A stretch of DNA of 64,000 nucleotides, taken from contig MU405388.1 of the NCBI GenBank assembly GCA_022836615.1, positions 1-64,000 of the forward strand, read 5' to 3'. This DNA is from Annulohypoxylon bovei var. microspora (taxonomy: Eukaryota > Ascomycota > Sordariomycetes > Xylariales > Hypoxylaceae). A model generated the notes under the pieces. It was not told where the DNA came from. It worked only from the letters and a program-made list of their open reading frames with translations, and searched no databases. Numbering within the stretch: position 1 is the stretch's first letter; each line of letters opens with the position of its first letter. Position numbers and translations under genes: made by a program. Of this stretch, positions 11,874-23,743 are shown piece by piece.

Positions 11874-13201
11874 CTATGGACTTCCTACCAATCTCGTTGC
11901 AAAAGACTTAACGGACTGCCGAAGCTCATGCGCGACGCCCTCCTCTATCCAGAAATGTCCAGCGCCTGAAACTTCTACGTGATGAAACTGAGACCCTTCG
12001 CTACTGTCTAGCTGTACGATCCAGTCACGCATTTTCTTTATAGCCAAAAAGCCATCTTGGTCCCCAAACACGATTAGAGTCGGATTCCTTATGAGTTTCA
12101 TCTCAGCCTCGGCCTCTTCCCGCCGTGTAATTTCTCTGTGGTTGCCAGTCGGCGGCGGAGGTGTCCCTTTCCTCCTTCTCGACCAGCTCGCCAACGGATT
12201 CGAGAAGGACATAGTGGCTAAATTGGTAACAATACCCAACGGAGGTGAAACCAATAAGAAAGCGCAGCGAAATAGGATCAAGTTGTCGACACTCTCTAGA
12301 CATGGCTCATTGTGCTCGACTCTCCCAGACTGGCCAACCGAGTTATGGTGATTATGTTTCCTATGGATCAACCTGTGTCGGGATAATATCTCCTTGACGC
12401 CTTTTCGGATTCTTTCTTCCCGATCAGGAGAAGGCAGCCTTGACCTTGACCTTTCACGAGTCCTTGGCGATGTCGTGTCCTCTTCACCGCCGATACGCAG
12501 GCCTAACGACTTCCTCGGCGAAGAGGGAGTAGTAGACATGACTACCTGTTGTTCGGCAAGATGTTGTGCTCGCAGCCTGATATCTGCTAGGGCGGTATGG
12601 GTGGGAGGCGAGGCGAAGTCGGACAGGAAGGAGTCGAGAGGAGGGAGCTGGAGTGTCACCATAGCACCATACGAGTATCCGGCGAGTAGTAAGGTCGGGT
12701 TAAGGTTATGCTCGGGGGGACGTAGGTAATGCACGTAATGAACGAGGAAACCGGTGACGGACATATAATCGGCGCGTTCGGGCTTTGAAGTCCACGAGGT
12801 GCGACCGCAGGAGGATGATGCGCCTCTGTTATTTTCGGGTTGAGATGTTAGAAGTAGACTTGTACATCTTGAACTTGTGTAATCTCTCTTTCTCCCTCTC
12901 CTCTCTCCTCTGTCCTCTTCCTTTTCTCCACGACGAGGGGCGATACGAACCTGAAATTGAACGTCACAACAACAAAGCCGAGATTCAGCAATGTGCTGGC
13001 AACAAGATGCACAACTGGGTCCTCATAAGATCCTCCTAACGGCGCGTACGGATGCGCAACAACGGCGGCGTGTTGGCGCCATGGTGTATTTAAAGTTCCA
13101 AGAGGTCCATTTAAGCAAGCCGGGTGGTAGATTCGACAGTCGAGCTTGGTATTGTCATGTAAGCTGGGGAGCGTGAAGCTCAAGTTAGGTCGTGGAAGCA
13201 T
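11874..13201 (-). CDS. Alpha/beta hydrolase (COG2945-like)
   Basis: Two exons, 12951-13201 and 11874-12825, joined by a 125-bp intron (donor GTTCGT, acceptor ACAG, branch CTAAC), encode about 400 residues. The junction falls in FNFRGAG, a strongly conserved family segment, here read as FNFR then GASSSCGRTSW. The nucleophile elbow is GYSYG (Ser135), the acid is in VFGDQDG and the base in GAGHFW near the C-terminus. An insertion of about 120 residues, rich in Arg, Ser and charged residues, separates the nucleophile from the Asp. The substrate is unknown; bacterial relatives are called predicted hydrolases. The open frame extends to 13213 but the first ATG is at 13201. Confidence 0.82.
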
Positions 13202-13476
13202 TATTCGAATCACTCGGATGTAACATAAGTCATCATGATAGACTCGGTGAGCCCTAAATTAAGAGCTGGTGAAATTAAAAGATAGCTCTTGGGAGCTACA
13301 TTCCTCTCAACTACGCACAAGATAAGTTAGCAACATATTCGTCTCATTGGTAGGTTAGAGCCTCGTCTGGTCTAGGTTGGGGATAGGAATAGGTGTGGCA
13401 GAGAAGGGGGGTTGAATGCATCATACCTACTTCACATGTGAATCGACCAAGGTTCGTAACTTTGATAAGCTGGAAC
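13202..13476. other. Promoter-side spacer before the hAT-like element
   Basis: Upstream sequence of the hydrolase gene up to the transposon target site. No other gene is seen. Confidence 0.4.
13469..13476. repeat. 8-bp target-site duplication, left (GCTGGAAC)
   Basis: GCTGGAAC directly precedes the element and is repeated exactly at 14129-14136 on its other side. Confidence 0.8.
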
Positions 13477-14128
13477 TAGGGTTCGGATCGGTATTATACA
13501 TTATACCATTATATGTATAATGTATTGTATTAATATCGTATAGTCAATCCATTATACGTATAATGGAATCGGAATAACTTACCGGCCCTATATATATAGG
13601 TGGATATGTAATATCCTAGGTATTTCCTACTTAAAAGGGTTGCATTATCAAAGGTAATAAGTCATTTCGCGATGCTAAATCATATACTCATACGATATAA
13701 TTACCTGTTATTTCATATAAAATATAATATAATTTCAAGTATTCAATACCCTTTTATACATCCTAAAGCATAACGTCTTCAATCTTAATTGAACTTTCAA
13801 TTGAATGATGTTTCTCCAAATCGCATAAAGCCACACATAACGCCACACACAAAGCCACACAACCAACAATTTCCGATCGTAAGGTATAATGTAAAATATT
13901 CGAATTAATTCAACCTTACGAATTAAAAATTGAAAATATATTTAATTAAATTAAAAATAAGAATAAAAACACGATTATAATAAAATATATCGCATTATAG
14001 CTGTGTGGAAGGCATTATACGTGGCTATACCGCCAAAATACATTTTTTAGTGGGTATAATGGTATAATACGGGTATTGTATTTAAATACCGTATCGAGGG
14101 TTCATTATACGTATAGTGCCGACCCCTA
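13477..14128. mobile_element. hAT-like non-autonomous element (MITE), 652 bp
   Basis: The element starts TAGGGTTCGG and ends CCGACCCCTA, so its termini are imperfect inverted repeats of TAGGGTTCGG against TAGGGGTCGG. It is flanked by exact 8-bp duplications of GCTGGAAC. An 8-bp target duplication with TAGGG-type ends is the hAT superfamily signature. The interior is AT-rich, has no coding capacity, and carries subterminal palindromes such as cattatacgtataatg. It therefore depends on a transposase encoded elsewhere. Confidence 0.78.
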
Positions 14129-14136
14129 GCTGGAAC
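14129..14136. repeat. 8-bp target-site duplication, right (GCTGGAAC)
   Basis: Exact repeat of the sequence at 13469-13476. Confidence 0.8.
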
Positions 14137-14534
14137 ATTGTCTTCTTACCTACATAGACTCTGGTCTATCGAGAGGCTAACCACATACGGTATAGAGGAG
14201 CGTGCATTTTAAGGCAGGTACAGTACATGGGTACATGGGTACATGGGTACCTTGTATATTTAACATGACCCTCCCGTCCATCGTCTATAACTTGGAGGTG
14301 GTCAGGTCGTACGATATAATAGGCATATATCTAGGTATAAATGAAAGCATTAGTTGGTGTCTCAACTATATCCCCTTGTTAGGTGATTGATAATTCTCTA
14401 CACATGCATCGTCCATGCGCCTTGCCAAACCAACTCCTACCCAGCCAATGATGTCATGTCTCACCCCTAAATATTATTGATGTATGAACAAATAGTGTCC
14501 CGCCTAATAATCTAGTGTTGTCCAGCTGATACCT

Positions 14535-17500
14535 CTAAGATCCTGCAATCCCTAATCCGACCCTGGATCCAAATCTCTCTGGTCTCCCCCCATCACGTTC
14601 GCGGTCACGGTCGACAGTCGCTCTCATTCGTCGCCCCTCCATTAAACCCCTTAATCCTCGCTTCTGCAGGCCGATGACGCTACTGAGCTCTCCGTTCCAT
14701 ACCTCCCTACCAGCACCGCGCTCACTGCCGCCGAGCTCACTACTCAACTCGCTACCTGATACGCTCGTTGTAGCGCTGAGTTCTTCAGGCTCTGGTCTTG
14801 CGCTCGATACGCTGGTGTTAATCCGGAGACCCTCCATAGCACCGGATGTTTCTTCGGTACTAGACTGAGATACTGACATCGACCGGTCGTGGAAATGATT
14901 GATAGAGTTACCAGCCTGAAACGACTCGGTCATATACCCTAAGTTAGGATTCATGCCACCATCAATCCCTCTACCTCCACCCGCCGCCATAGCCGTAGCG
15001 TTGAACACGGCTGCCGCATTACGCGAATCAAGGCGTGCGTGAAGACGCTCGACTACGGCCTCCAATAGCCCGTCTATCTTGTAAGGTCGTGCAATCTGCA
15101 GTAGCGAGCAGAGAATTTGCGGCGTACAGAGGGGCGATGATGGAGGAGGTAGTGCTGATGTATAGAGGAAATGAAGGAGAGCCTGGACGGTTGGGCAAGT
15201 ATGGGGGAGGTATAAACATCTAGGTCGAGAATTAGGTGGCAGCGATGCAGGTGTCGGCGCCGAATTGATCGCGCTGATATCTGCTGACCCGGATATAGAG
15301 GTACCCGCCGTGCTGGGCGGCTTGAGGGACCCGACAGATGATCCGTTATTCAATGTCGTGGCCATCGATAAACCGCTATCGCCGGTACTCCTATTCGATT
15401 GCGTGATTGTTATGGTAGACATACGGGCGCCTGCTTGTCCAGACATGCCCGTTCTCAACGTTGCCGAGTCGCTACCGTCCTGTGTGGCCGCACCTTCGCG
15501 CAGTAGCTGTACAAAGTATGGTCCCCATCGTCGCGCGACTATTCGGGAATTGATAGGTATCCGCTCCCCATGGAAGCACAATATATCCATGTCTGCTAGC
15601 TCCCGCAATATCAATGCTTTCTCGCCGAGCTCTTCAGCAGCACGTGTATGCGATCTCCCTCCACCAGTCCACCCAGCCTTCCTGCCTATAGTCAAACCGG
15701 GAGCCGTGAAAGGACCACTAGAAGATATGAAGCCTGATAGCGGCGACGTCTTACGGGGATTGTCATAGAAACCGAAAGCTTCTAGCTCAACCATGCAGAC
15801 GTTGGAGAAATTGATCCGACGATGATTATAATCGTCAACCAAGCTCCGTTTACGATTGCCAAGAATCACGAATATATTCCGCCTATTCCACAGAACGCCC
15901 CTGTTCCAGCTCCCTTGGCTAAAGACGCTACCGCCAGTGTCGATGCGAACCCAAGTCAAATTCCGAAGGTCTAAAGCCCACAGGGCATATTCTTGCTTCG
16001 AGCTGGTGAGATATGTACCACTGACAACAAAATATTTGTCGATAACACCGCCATTCGGGAACCGGAGCCCCGGGGGGGAATAAGTTCCTGACATTGGCTT
16101 CTCGGTGAGCGAGCCGTCCGAGCCCCGAATTTGGAGTTCTAGCTTTACATCAAGAAAGTTGTAATTCGAGTAGATAAGCATCGATGAGCCAGGCTCTTTG
16201 GCCTCTTGACTAATTATGCTGTCCTGGCGCGAGTTGGTAATATTCGCCTTGCCAATCTTGGAAGTCACGCTTGGCGGCAGAGGCGCGACTACGCTACGAT
16301 ACGCACCGCAGGACTTCCCAAGCGACTGCGTCGAAGTCCATTTTAGGCTGCGGAGGTTGAAAACACTAATCTGCTCGATATAATGATTGGCTCCATCCTG
16401 GCCGCCAACCACTACCATCTCAGCTCCGCCAGCGCCGTCTATATTAATGCCGATCCTGCCTTCGTTCGGGTTTCCGGTAGATGGATTGTGTTGGAGGGCA
16501 GACAAGGGCGCTTTGTGAGACGAAAATGTCGCAGAAGATGACAGAATGCAGGCACAGTGAGCATACCGGCCTTGCGGAGCATCTTGTGAAGGAACGTAAG
16601 TCCACCTGTTAGTCACAGCATCGTAGATATATATATCAGACATTACTGTGACTTCGGGCTGTTGGTCTGGGGATGCGGAAGTAGGTTGGGTAGCAGTCGG
16701 CGACATGCCTCCGTAGCAGACCATCTTAGTATCACCTAGGGCACACATGGAGTGAAAGTAGCGAGGTGGAGGAATATCCCCGGTGGTGTCAAGCTTGCTC
16801 CAATGCCTCCGGATAAGATCCAGCTCGTAGAGATCCGAAGTAAGGGGAGCTGGTCTACTTCGTGATAGTATCCGTCCACCGAAAACATATAACTTATCCC
16901 CTAGGATCGTAGTCGTCGCCCCCACCAGAGGGTGAGGCTCTTGACCAGTAGTACGGTGGACATTGCACATCAACCCGGACAGGTGGGCAGAAGAGCTCGA
17001 AGTTGCAGGAGTGCCAACAGCTGTACCGAGGGCCGGAGTCCTACTGGTTGACGCAACTGGAGGAGAGGGTCCAGCCGAGAGGGGCCCATTGCTTCGGGGT
17101 GTCAAGTTATCTTTCTGGCCGTCTCCACCGTCATTCCTCGAGCTAGCTATACTACTCTGACTGCTACTCATGTCATTTCCACTGCTGTATATCTGGTTCG
17201 CGGCCATTGACATGTTAGAATCCATGGTGCTCGTCTTATTGTCCACGTTTGCCTCGTTAGCGGTGTCTTCGTCGAATATAGTAGTGAGGTTATTTTGTAA
17301 TCGACTTGGCGGTGCTAAAGGAGTTTCGGGGCTCAAAGGAGACAATGAAGGCGGCGGTGGCGCGGGAAGTGGTTTCTCGAGACTATCCTGCAAACTCAGA
17401 TTTCTAACATGCTGTGGAGGCACCGGCCTCGATGAAAGGGGTGCCGAATTGATCTCAGAGGCTGCGGAGTTGGTGGATGTTTTAAAGGCTAGTCTCGATG

Positions 17501-17708
17501 GTGTTCTTACGAACCTACGAGACTCTTCCCGAGTCGGGATTGCCTTCCTAAAACCTCGATAGACGTCCGAGAGGATATCGGAGGGCGATTTCGAGGGAGC
17601 TAATCGACGGTCTTGTTCTATGTCGCTCTCGTAAAGGTCGTCGACTGGTTGAGGACTACTTTGACGGTCTGATTGACCCGAAGTTAGACTAGAATTAGAT
17701 GCAGACAT
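14535..17708 (-). CDS. Kelch-repeat and BTB-like protein (Mds3/Pmd1/Ral2 type)
   Basis: A single exon of 1057 residues. A disordered N-terminal region (about 1-240, rich in Ser and Pro) precedes a run of Kelch beta-propeller repeats (about 245-640), marked by LYVFGGR, PPPRYFHSMC, GRYAHCAC and VVVGGQDG. A BTB/POZ-like part follows (about 705-905), containing DILCFHGERI and LHFLYTSALPP, interrupted by a Ser/Thr-rich insert. The tail is low complexity. The architecture resembles yeast Mds3/Pmd1 (nutrient and pH signalling, repression of sporulation) and fission yeast Ral2 (Ras pathway). The subfamily name rests on domain order and conserved segments, not on alignment. It is predicted to be a cytoplasmic scaffold. 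Confidence 0.8.
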   Translation of the reverse strand: MSASNSSLTSGQSDRQSSPQPVDDLYESDIEQDRRLAPSKSPSDILSDVYRGFRKAIPTREESRRFVRTPSRLAFKTSTNSAASEINSAPLSSRPVPPQHVRNLSLQDSLEKPLPAPPPPSLSPLSPETPLAPPSRLQNNLTTIFDEDTANEANVDNKTSTMDSNMSMAANQIYSSGNDMSSSQSSIASSRNDGGDGQKDNLTPRSNGPLSAGPSPPVASTSRTPALGTAVGTPATSSSSAHLSGLMCNVHRTTGQEPHPLVGATTTILGDKLYVFGGRILSRSRPAPLTSDLYELDLIRRHWSKLDTTGDIPPPRYFHSMCALGDTKMVCYGGMSPTATQPTSASPDQQPEVTVMSDIYIYDAVTNRWTYVPSQDAPQGRYAHCACILSSSATFSSHKAPLSALQHNPSTGNPNEGRIGINIDGAGGAEMVVVGGQDGANHYIEQISVFNLRSLKWTSTQSLGKSCGAYRSVVAPLPPSVTSKIGKANITNSRQDSIISQEAKEPGSSMLIYSNYNFLDVKLELQIRGSDGSLTEKPMSGTYSPPGLRFPNGGVIDKYFVVSGTYLTSSKQEYALWALDLRNLTWVRIDTGGSVFSQGSWNRGVLWNRRNIFVILGNRKRSLVDDYNHRRINFSNVCMVELEAFGFYDNPRKTSPLSGFISSSGPFTAPGLTIGRKAGWTGGGRSHTRAAEELGEKALILRELADMDILCFHGERIPINSRIVARRWGPYFVQLLREGAATQDGSDSATLRTGMSGQAGARMSTITITQSNRSTGDSGLSMATTLNNGSSVGSLKPPSTAGTSISGSADISAINSAPTPASLPPNSRPRCLYLPHTCPTVQALLHFLYTSALPPPSSPLCTPQILCSLLQIARPYKIDGLLEAVVERLHARLDSRNAAAVFNATAMAAGGGRGIDGGMNPNLGYMTESFQAGNSINHFHDRSMSVSQSSTEETSGAMEGLRINTSVSSARPEPEELSATTSVSGSELSSELGGSERGAGREVWNGELSSVIGLQKRGLRGLMEGRRMRATVDRDRERDGGRPERFGSRVGLGIAGS

Positions 17709-19803
17709 ATTTGACCACCTCCCTCATGGCCGTAGGTTGACGGCAAATTTTTGAGGCTGAAGAAAGGAGCTGAAAGAGTGAGGATGATGAGCCTCAAAAG
17801 CAGATTGGGTGCCAGCAACCCGGGTGAGCACTACTCTATTACGATACTAGGGCGGCCAGGGAGGTAGGGTCGGGGAAGTAATATTAGAAGCGAAATGCTG
17901 CGCCAGGGTTGAGAGAAAGCAGGGGAGGTTTTCCATGCCCGAAGTTCCAAGGTTAAAACGAAGACACGATAGCCACGGGGCCAAGGCTAACTAAGAAGCC
18001 ACAAGGCGGCTCCGGACCAGGGGAGGGGGGGTACCACGAGAAGCTTGACGAACATGGAGAATTACGGTCGAGGCGGTATGGGTACAAGAAGAATAGACGA
18101 CAATTATCAGTGGTTCGATGACATACCTCGGTCCTTAGTAGGCAATAAGTCCCTTAGTCGACGTCGCAATTAGCAATCTTAAATACTCCGTCGACGCGTG
18201 CGTCTTTCCTTGTCGTATTTTGCCGCGGCCTTTTCTCTCTGTCTTGCGCGTTGTCACCTTCGCTCGCAAAGTCTCTCTTCTCTTTTTGCCTTTTCTTGAT
18301 TTCCTCTTCCTTTGTATGACGTATTGCCAGTTCTAGGCAATTAGGAAGCCTGGTTTATATCTGATCGCACAGACGTTCGTATTCTTGGTGCTTAATAGTA
18401 CTATTGTAATGGGGAAAAGGGGGTGGAGGCGAGTTTGAGGTTGAGGAGTTAGGTCAATTATTAGGTGGGGAGGAGTTAAGGCGAGGCGGTGCGTTGATTG
18501 ACGAATAAATTTAGATCTTACTGCGATACATTACTTTAGGACTTTAGGCAGCTTAGGTAATTATTTGTGCTTCGTGTACAAGATTTATGCATTAATTGAA
18601 CAAAGCACTAGAAGGAGTGGGGACAGATCCGTTAGATGCACGCTAATAGTAGAAGATGTGCACTTAGCTTGGAGAAACTATTACAAATTAAGCAGGTAAG
18701 TTCAAAGTAAATACATACCTAACTGCCTAGGTAGATGCATAAGCAGGAAGATAATTACATAATATTTGGTGATAGAATTAAACATTCTTATTCAGTACGC
18801 GACTTTCAAGGTATTTAATATATAAATGAATATATGTAATAGTTAACCTTCACGTTCTTATACATACAGGTAGTGTACCTCCTCTTCATAAGCATATCTT
18901 GGTGGGGAATAATAACATCGAGTCCACAAGCCACGTTTCTTACAGGGATTACAATGCCTGTCTTAGACGAACTCACCTCCTTACATATATTTATGATCAC
19001 ATGTTCATAACCTCATATAAACAATAGGTATAAGAGCACGTATGATCAACCCTCATAAGAAAAAGGTTTCAACCATTCCCGTTTGAAGTTGCTGCTTAAA
19101 TTATGTATCTCCTTTTCATCATCCTGAGCTTTAATCTTAAAATGTTAAGGAAGTAAAGCTTCTTACGGCGATGTTTTACACATATATTGTCAAGTAATAT
19201 AATTCTATGTAAATGCCAAAGTACTTAAGTAAAAGTTAATATCCACTTGTAACCGCTTATGTAACTTGAACACGCAAGTACCTACCTAAGTGATGGTTAT
19301 ACTTGTTGAATTTCACGGACAAAACTAAATAACTTACATAGTACCAGTTAAATGTTCATGTTATATATGAGATAATACATATTTTAATTATGAAGACTAG
19401 TATGTAAATGTTAATTAAAAAAAGAAGATTACTTGAAATTTTACGGTTAACATGTCGAGCAATACATAATATAACACAAGTAATCATTAAACATTAATTA
19501 ATTACCAAGGGAAAACCTACATAAAACAAGAAAGTAACTTACTTATATACTTATTCACACGAGTAAATTAAGGCCAAAGAAATATACTTAAAGATAAAGG
19601 TAAAAATATTAAACGTGTTCCTTCGTTCGTTAAATATATTTTTTTATATTATATTACTTTTAATTTAATAAACATCGAGTTAAAGGCGCTTGATCTTCCA
19701 CCGTAGATATTCCACGACGTATTAAGCGAGTCTGTCTAAGCATCTTGTATATCTAATGCCGTCAAGTAAGAACAGTGCAGCTGCCTCCCAATATCTCGGC
19801 TTT
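17709..19803. other. Long intergenic region
   Basis: The right-hand kilobase is AT-rich but not RIP-like: CpA and TpG remain common. The first 700 bp should contain the promoter and 5' leader of the Kelch gene, with pyrimidine-rich stretches near 18200-18300. I see no gene, terminal repeat or RNA gene in the rest. Confidence 0.5.
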
Positions 19804-20645
19804 CTACGAGACAATAGCCTTCTCCTTGGGCAGAGGTGTGAATCTGAGGTACGGCTTGACAGTGCGGAATTCGGGGAACAGGTCCTTAGCCTGCTCATTC
19901 TTGACGCTGGGGTGGACGATGACGTCGTCACCGGGAACCCAGTTGATCGGGGTGGTGATCTTGTGCTTGTCTCCAGCCTGGAGGGAGTCGACGATACGCA
20001 AAACCTCGGCCGAATTTCGGCCAGTGGAAGCCGGGTAAGATAGGATGGTTCGGATGGTCTTCTTAGGATCGACGATGAAGACAGAGCGGATCGTAAAGGC
20101 AATTCCCTTCTCGTCAACGTTGGTAGTGTCTTGGTAGTCGATCCTGGATGGCGCGAACGACTTCGTCAGGACTGTATTCTAGACTCTATCTAGGATGAGT
20201 GATTGCTTACATGTCATAAAGGTAGGCAACCTTGCGCTCCTTATCGGCGATGATAGGGAAGGCAACGTGCCCGCCTGTGACCTCGTCGATGTCCTTAATC
20301 CAGCTCTCGTGGCTGCCGCGAGTGTTGGCGGATAGACCGATGAGCTTGACACCTCGCTTGGTGAATTCGGGTTCGAGTTTAGCAAAGGCGCCGAGCTCGG
20401 TAGTGCAGACAGGAGTGAAGTCCTCCGGGTGAGAGAAGAATACAACCCAGCCGTCACCGACGAACTCGTGGAAGTCGATGGGACCTTTGGTGGTCTCGGC
20501 TTGGAAGTTGGGAGCGACAGATCCCAGGCGAAGGCTAACATTGGTAGGTGAGTTAGATGTACGGAATACAATGAGCTCACAAAGCCTTGGGTAGGTGGAT
20601 TGATAGCTAGGTGAAGACTTACGGAGCAGCTCTAGCGTCAGCCAT
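19804..20645 (-). CDS. 1-Cys peroxiredoxin (Prx6/Prx1 family)
   Basis: Exons 20623-20645, 20211-20534 and 19804-20143 join in frame to give 228 residues, the usual length for the Prx6 subfamily. The peroxidatic motif TPVC (Thr48, Cys51) is followed by TTE, and the C-terminal arm PLRFTPLP is present. Prx6 proteins reduce hydrogen peroxide and lipid hydroperoxides with a single conserved Cys, using thioredoxin or glutathione systems. No clear mitochondrial presequence is visible, so a cytosolic location is likely. Introns are 88 and 67 bp. The first exon is only 23 nt; its boundary fits the conserved AAPLRLGS start. Confidence 0.93.
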
Positions 20646-22547
20646 TATGATTTGATGTGAGTCAAGATATAGTAAGGCTTGGGATTGGAGAGGAGAGTAG
20701 AAGGAATATCTTAGGAGTAGAGGACTTTGTAGAGGAGAAAAATAAAAGGGAGGGGTATCACGAGTCACAGAAAGAATAAGAATAGTTAGCTAGAAAGAAA
20801 GAAGCGAGCGGTTGAGGCCGGGTCAGCGCACGACGTCAGGTATTTAATGTACTAGGTGTATCACATCACATCTTACCTAGGTACCTACATAGGAACCTCC
20901 CCGATCTCCCTGGTAAGTAGTATGTAATCTATTATTCGCGTACGGCTAAGGTGGGTGACGAAAAGCAATAGAAGGATTAGCTCGGTTTGACGCCTAGCCA
21001 ATAATCAACTCTATTTGCGGTTATCAAAACCCAAAGAGGGATTAATATAATGTCGCAATTCTTCGACTATCTTATGTTTTCTGATCTCGAGCTTTATTTC
21101 GACGTGCCCCGCGACGCCCTGGTGCAAGCCCCAAGCTTCCCATGTCGGCGAACTCACCCCTCACTAGTCTATTTCAAGAATAGAACCAGATTGCGTGCTG
21201 TAGAGATCCTCCAATTGGCTACCGGCTTCTACTCTTCTCCGCATCATGTCATTCAAGCCTTATGATGGTATCATCCATACCCCTGTGCTAGGTATGTCCA
21301 GCCCCGGCTCTCGGACGGCTTTTATCATCCCTTAATGACGGATATCGGTCAGAAGCCGCTGAATATTTTCAGCTCACATCCAATATCAAGAGTTTCTACC
21401 CAAGTACTCTTGTAAATTTAAGTATATTTGTGAGAACTTCACAATTAATAAAGTCATAAACTCTTATATTCCCCTTGCTTATAAATATGCCCTGTCATGG
21501 CAGTTGCTTTTACTCTCATTTTTATACCGAGCATTTTGAAATATTCTAAAGTATTAGCATAATGACAGAAGTAAAATGCATATTTCTAAGAAACTTGGTT
21601 CTAGATAACTTTAATATGTAAATAATGCTTTTCATAATAAGACTTTGCGCCGAATGGGACTAATAAACCACACCCTCCCCCCTTTTAATATGCAGCCGCT
21701 TTATGTACCTACCTAGGCAGTGACTCTTAACTGTGAAATATAATTTTCACATTAAGACCAAGTTTGAGTAATTAATTGGGAAGGATATGTTGTTTTTATA
21801 GTAGCCAATGAATGTTAAATACTGATCTCGTGAAGGTCATTTCAACCTTTTATGTAACGAATAGCCATCTCACATGAGGCTACTAATTAATTACCGGACG
21901 TCAATTATACCAAGTAACCATCTGCACAATAAAAACCGAAGATACTTACCTACATATGTACCTACGTATTCATAAATTACCATCGTCATTAACGACTAAC
22001 TAATAAGCCTAAATCAAGTTTTGCATACAAGTAATAGTTGTTACCTATCATATAACCTCACAACACAAAAAGCCTAGGGTATGTCCCCATAATCATCTGA
22101 TGATCGTCCCGGGGAAAAGAATGGTCGTTCGACTCCATCCGATCAATATATACAACAATGGAAGTCGACGTCACGATACCGAATATCCTCATAGGTACCT
22201 TAGATAGGTAGGCAAAAACAAAACTCATAGCTCTTTTCTCCCTTTTTAGACCAGCCCTCCCGCCATGCACCCCTTTTTTTTCTACCCAGATATAAGCAAG
22301 TATTTCCTATGCCTAGAGCGCGGCGCCTGTAAGATTATTGAATGTCAGCGTAGTTCCCAACTAAATATTTAGGCAGGCCATGTAGCAGGCGATAATTCAG
22401 GATATAACCACCATCAGTCTGGATGGCTGGACGGAAAACACTGACTGTCGACTCTTTCGTGACGTAAGGTGTCATGGTCATTTCCCACTTCAAACATTGC
22501 CGTAGAACTTTCTTTTTAGAGTTGCGCTCCTTTAAGGAGAGTCGAGA
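20646..22547. other. Intergenic, no gene supported
   Basis: The left 300 bp should hold the peroxiredoxin promoter. A 71-codon plus-strand frame at 21050-21265 has no recognisable features. Copies of the cctaggtac-type motif occur near 20877 and 21707. Nothing else stands out. Confidence 0.4.
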
Positions 22548-22917
22548 CTATGCGTCTTCATGATGCTCTCTTGTAGTACAGTCGTCGCAAAGGCCGCTGG
22601 CGTCCGACTCCTGCTCTCTCACGAGGGTCCACTGATCACAGTGGCCTGTAGAGTCGAAGGCGTTGCAATTCTCGTCTCTGACCTCATCGCTGGTGTACCA
22701 CTAAAAAAGAATTAGCATTTATGTCCCCGGGTAGTTTATAAGGTGAAGAAGTCCCGAGCTCGTAAGACCTGATCTAGAAGAGCTCATGGTCCACCAAGGA
22801 AGCTGGACAAGCAGCTCTTGAGCGAAAGGATAGGTATAAGATGGGCAACGGTATCTAGGAAACGCATACTGCTCCACACTCCTCGCAGTACCACTTCAAT
22901 AACATGTAACCGCACAT
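22548..22917 (-). CDS. Possible small Cys-rich protein
   Basis: Two putative exons, 22870-22917 and 22548-22700, would encode about 66 residues. The first begins MCGYMLLKWYCEEC and the second runs from WYTSDEV to CDDCTT, with pairs spaced as CEEC and CDDC. The 169-bp intervening sequence has a GTATGC donor and a TTTTTTAG acceptor. The spacing resembles small Cys-rich fungal proteins of unknown function. A middle exon could have been missed. There is no signal peptide and no recognised family. Confidence 0.3.
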
Positions 22918-23743
22918 CGTCACATAGGAGCTCTCAGTCTTTTCAACGACAAAGGTGATAGTAGCCTTCGATTGACGTAGACCTCTTTGGTATCCCGCTT
23001 CCGGGGGCCTTCAAGGCAGCTTGGGTCATGTTACTCAAGAAACGCCACAGGCACACGGCCCTCAATTTTGATTTGCGGTAGTGGCATTGACTCGCGAGAC
23101 GTGGTCCTGCCAGAAACACCGGCTGTTCCAACAAAGTTGAAGAATATTCCGGCTCCTGCCACGTGGGCGGGGCGAGTACGAGTGAGATCCGGGCGTTTGC
23201 AGAATACTTGACAAATCTTTTCATGGCTAGGACGCACAGAAGGTGTAGACCTTAATAAAGCGATAAGGAGTTCATCAATTGGTTGCATATACATGGCGAC
23301 ATCACAGGCATTTTTCGATTCTAATTTATTGGGCGAATGTCGGGACAGACACAAGAGATCTGATTGGCTCAGGGGTGCTCAAGTCTTCTCAGGCTGTACT
23401 TCAGGTATCATTTATAAATGCATCTACCCGAACGAATAATTGCCGCAAGTCTTAAAAAAGCTGACGGGTACGAGGCACACCTGTAGGCTGGGGTGTTGAG
23501 GACCGGCGTCCCTGTAGATCCGACACCGAGAATTCCATATGGGATCATGCAATGTCTGGTCATGATAAGTCGGTCTAGCTAGCGAGCCCCTGAGAAGAAG
23601 GACTTTGCCCCCCCCAAGAATCCCGCTATGAAGTACATGCCGCCTACCTAAGTATCTGCTAAAAGCATTATGCCGTAATATCCGCTCCGCTATACGTACC
23701 CACATAGGTTTAAATTTGCGTCTTCCTGTTCTGATGTTAGCGA
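22918..23743. other. Intergenic, no gene supported
   Basis: Open frames of about 90-107 codons exist on the minus strand (for example 23031-23354), but they show no family motif and no plausible splice partners. The right end is the 3' side of the myristoyltransferase gene. Confidence 0.35.

Noticed and set aside
14674..17562. Plus-strand frames, up to 167 codons, opposite the Kelch gene
   Set aside because: Antisense shadows of a confirmed 1057-codon frame; no motif.
21050..21265. 71-codon plus-strand frame
   Set aside because: No motif, signal peptide or splice continuation; could be chance.
23031..23354. 107-codon minus-strand frame
   Set aside because: No recognisable family or supporting exons; left as intergenic.
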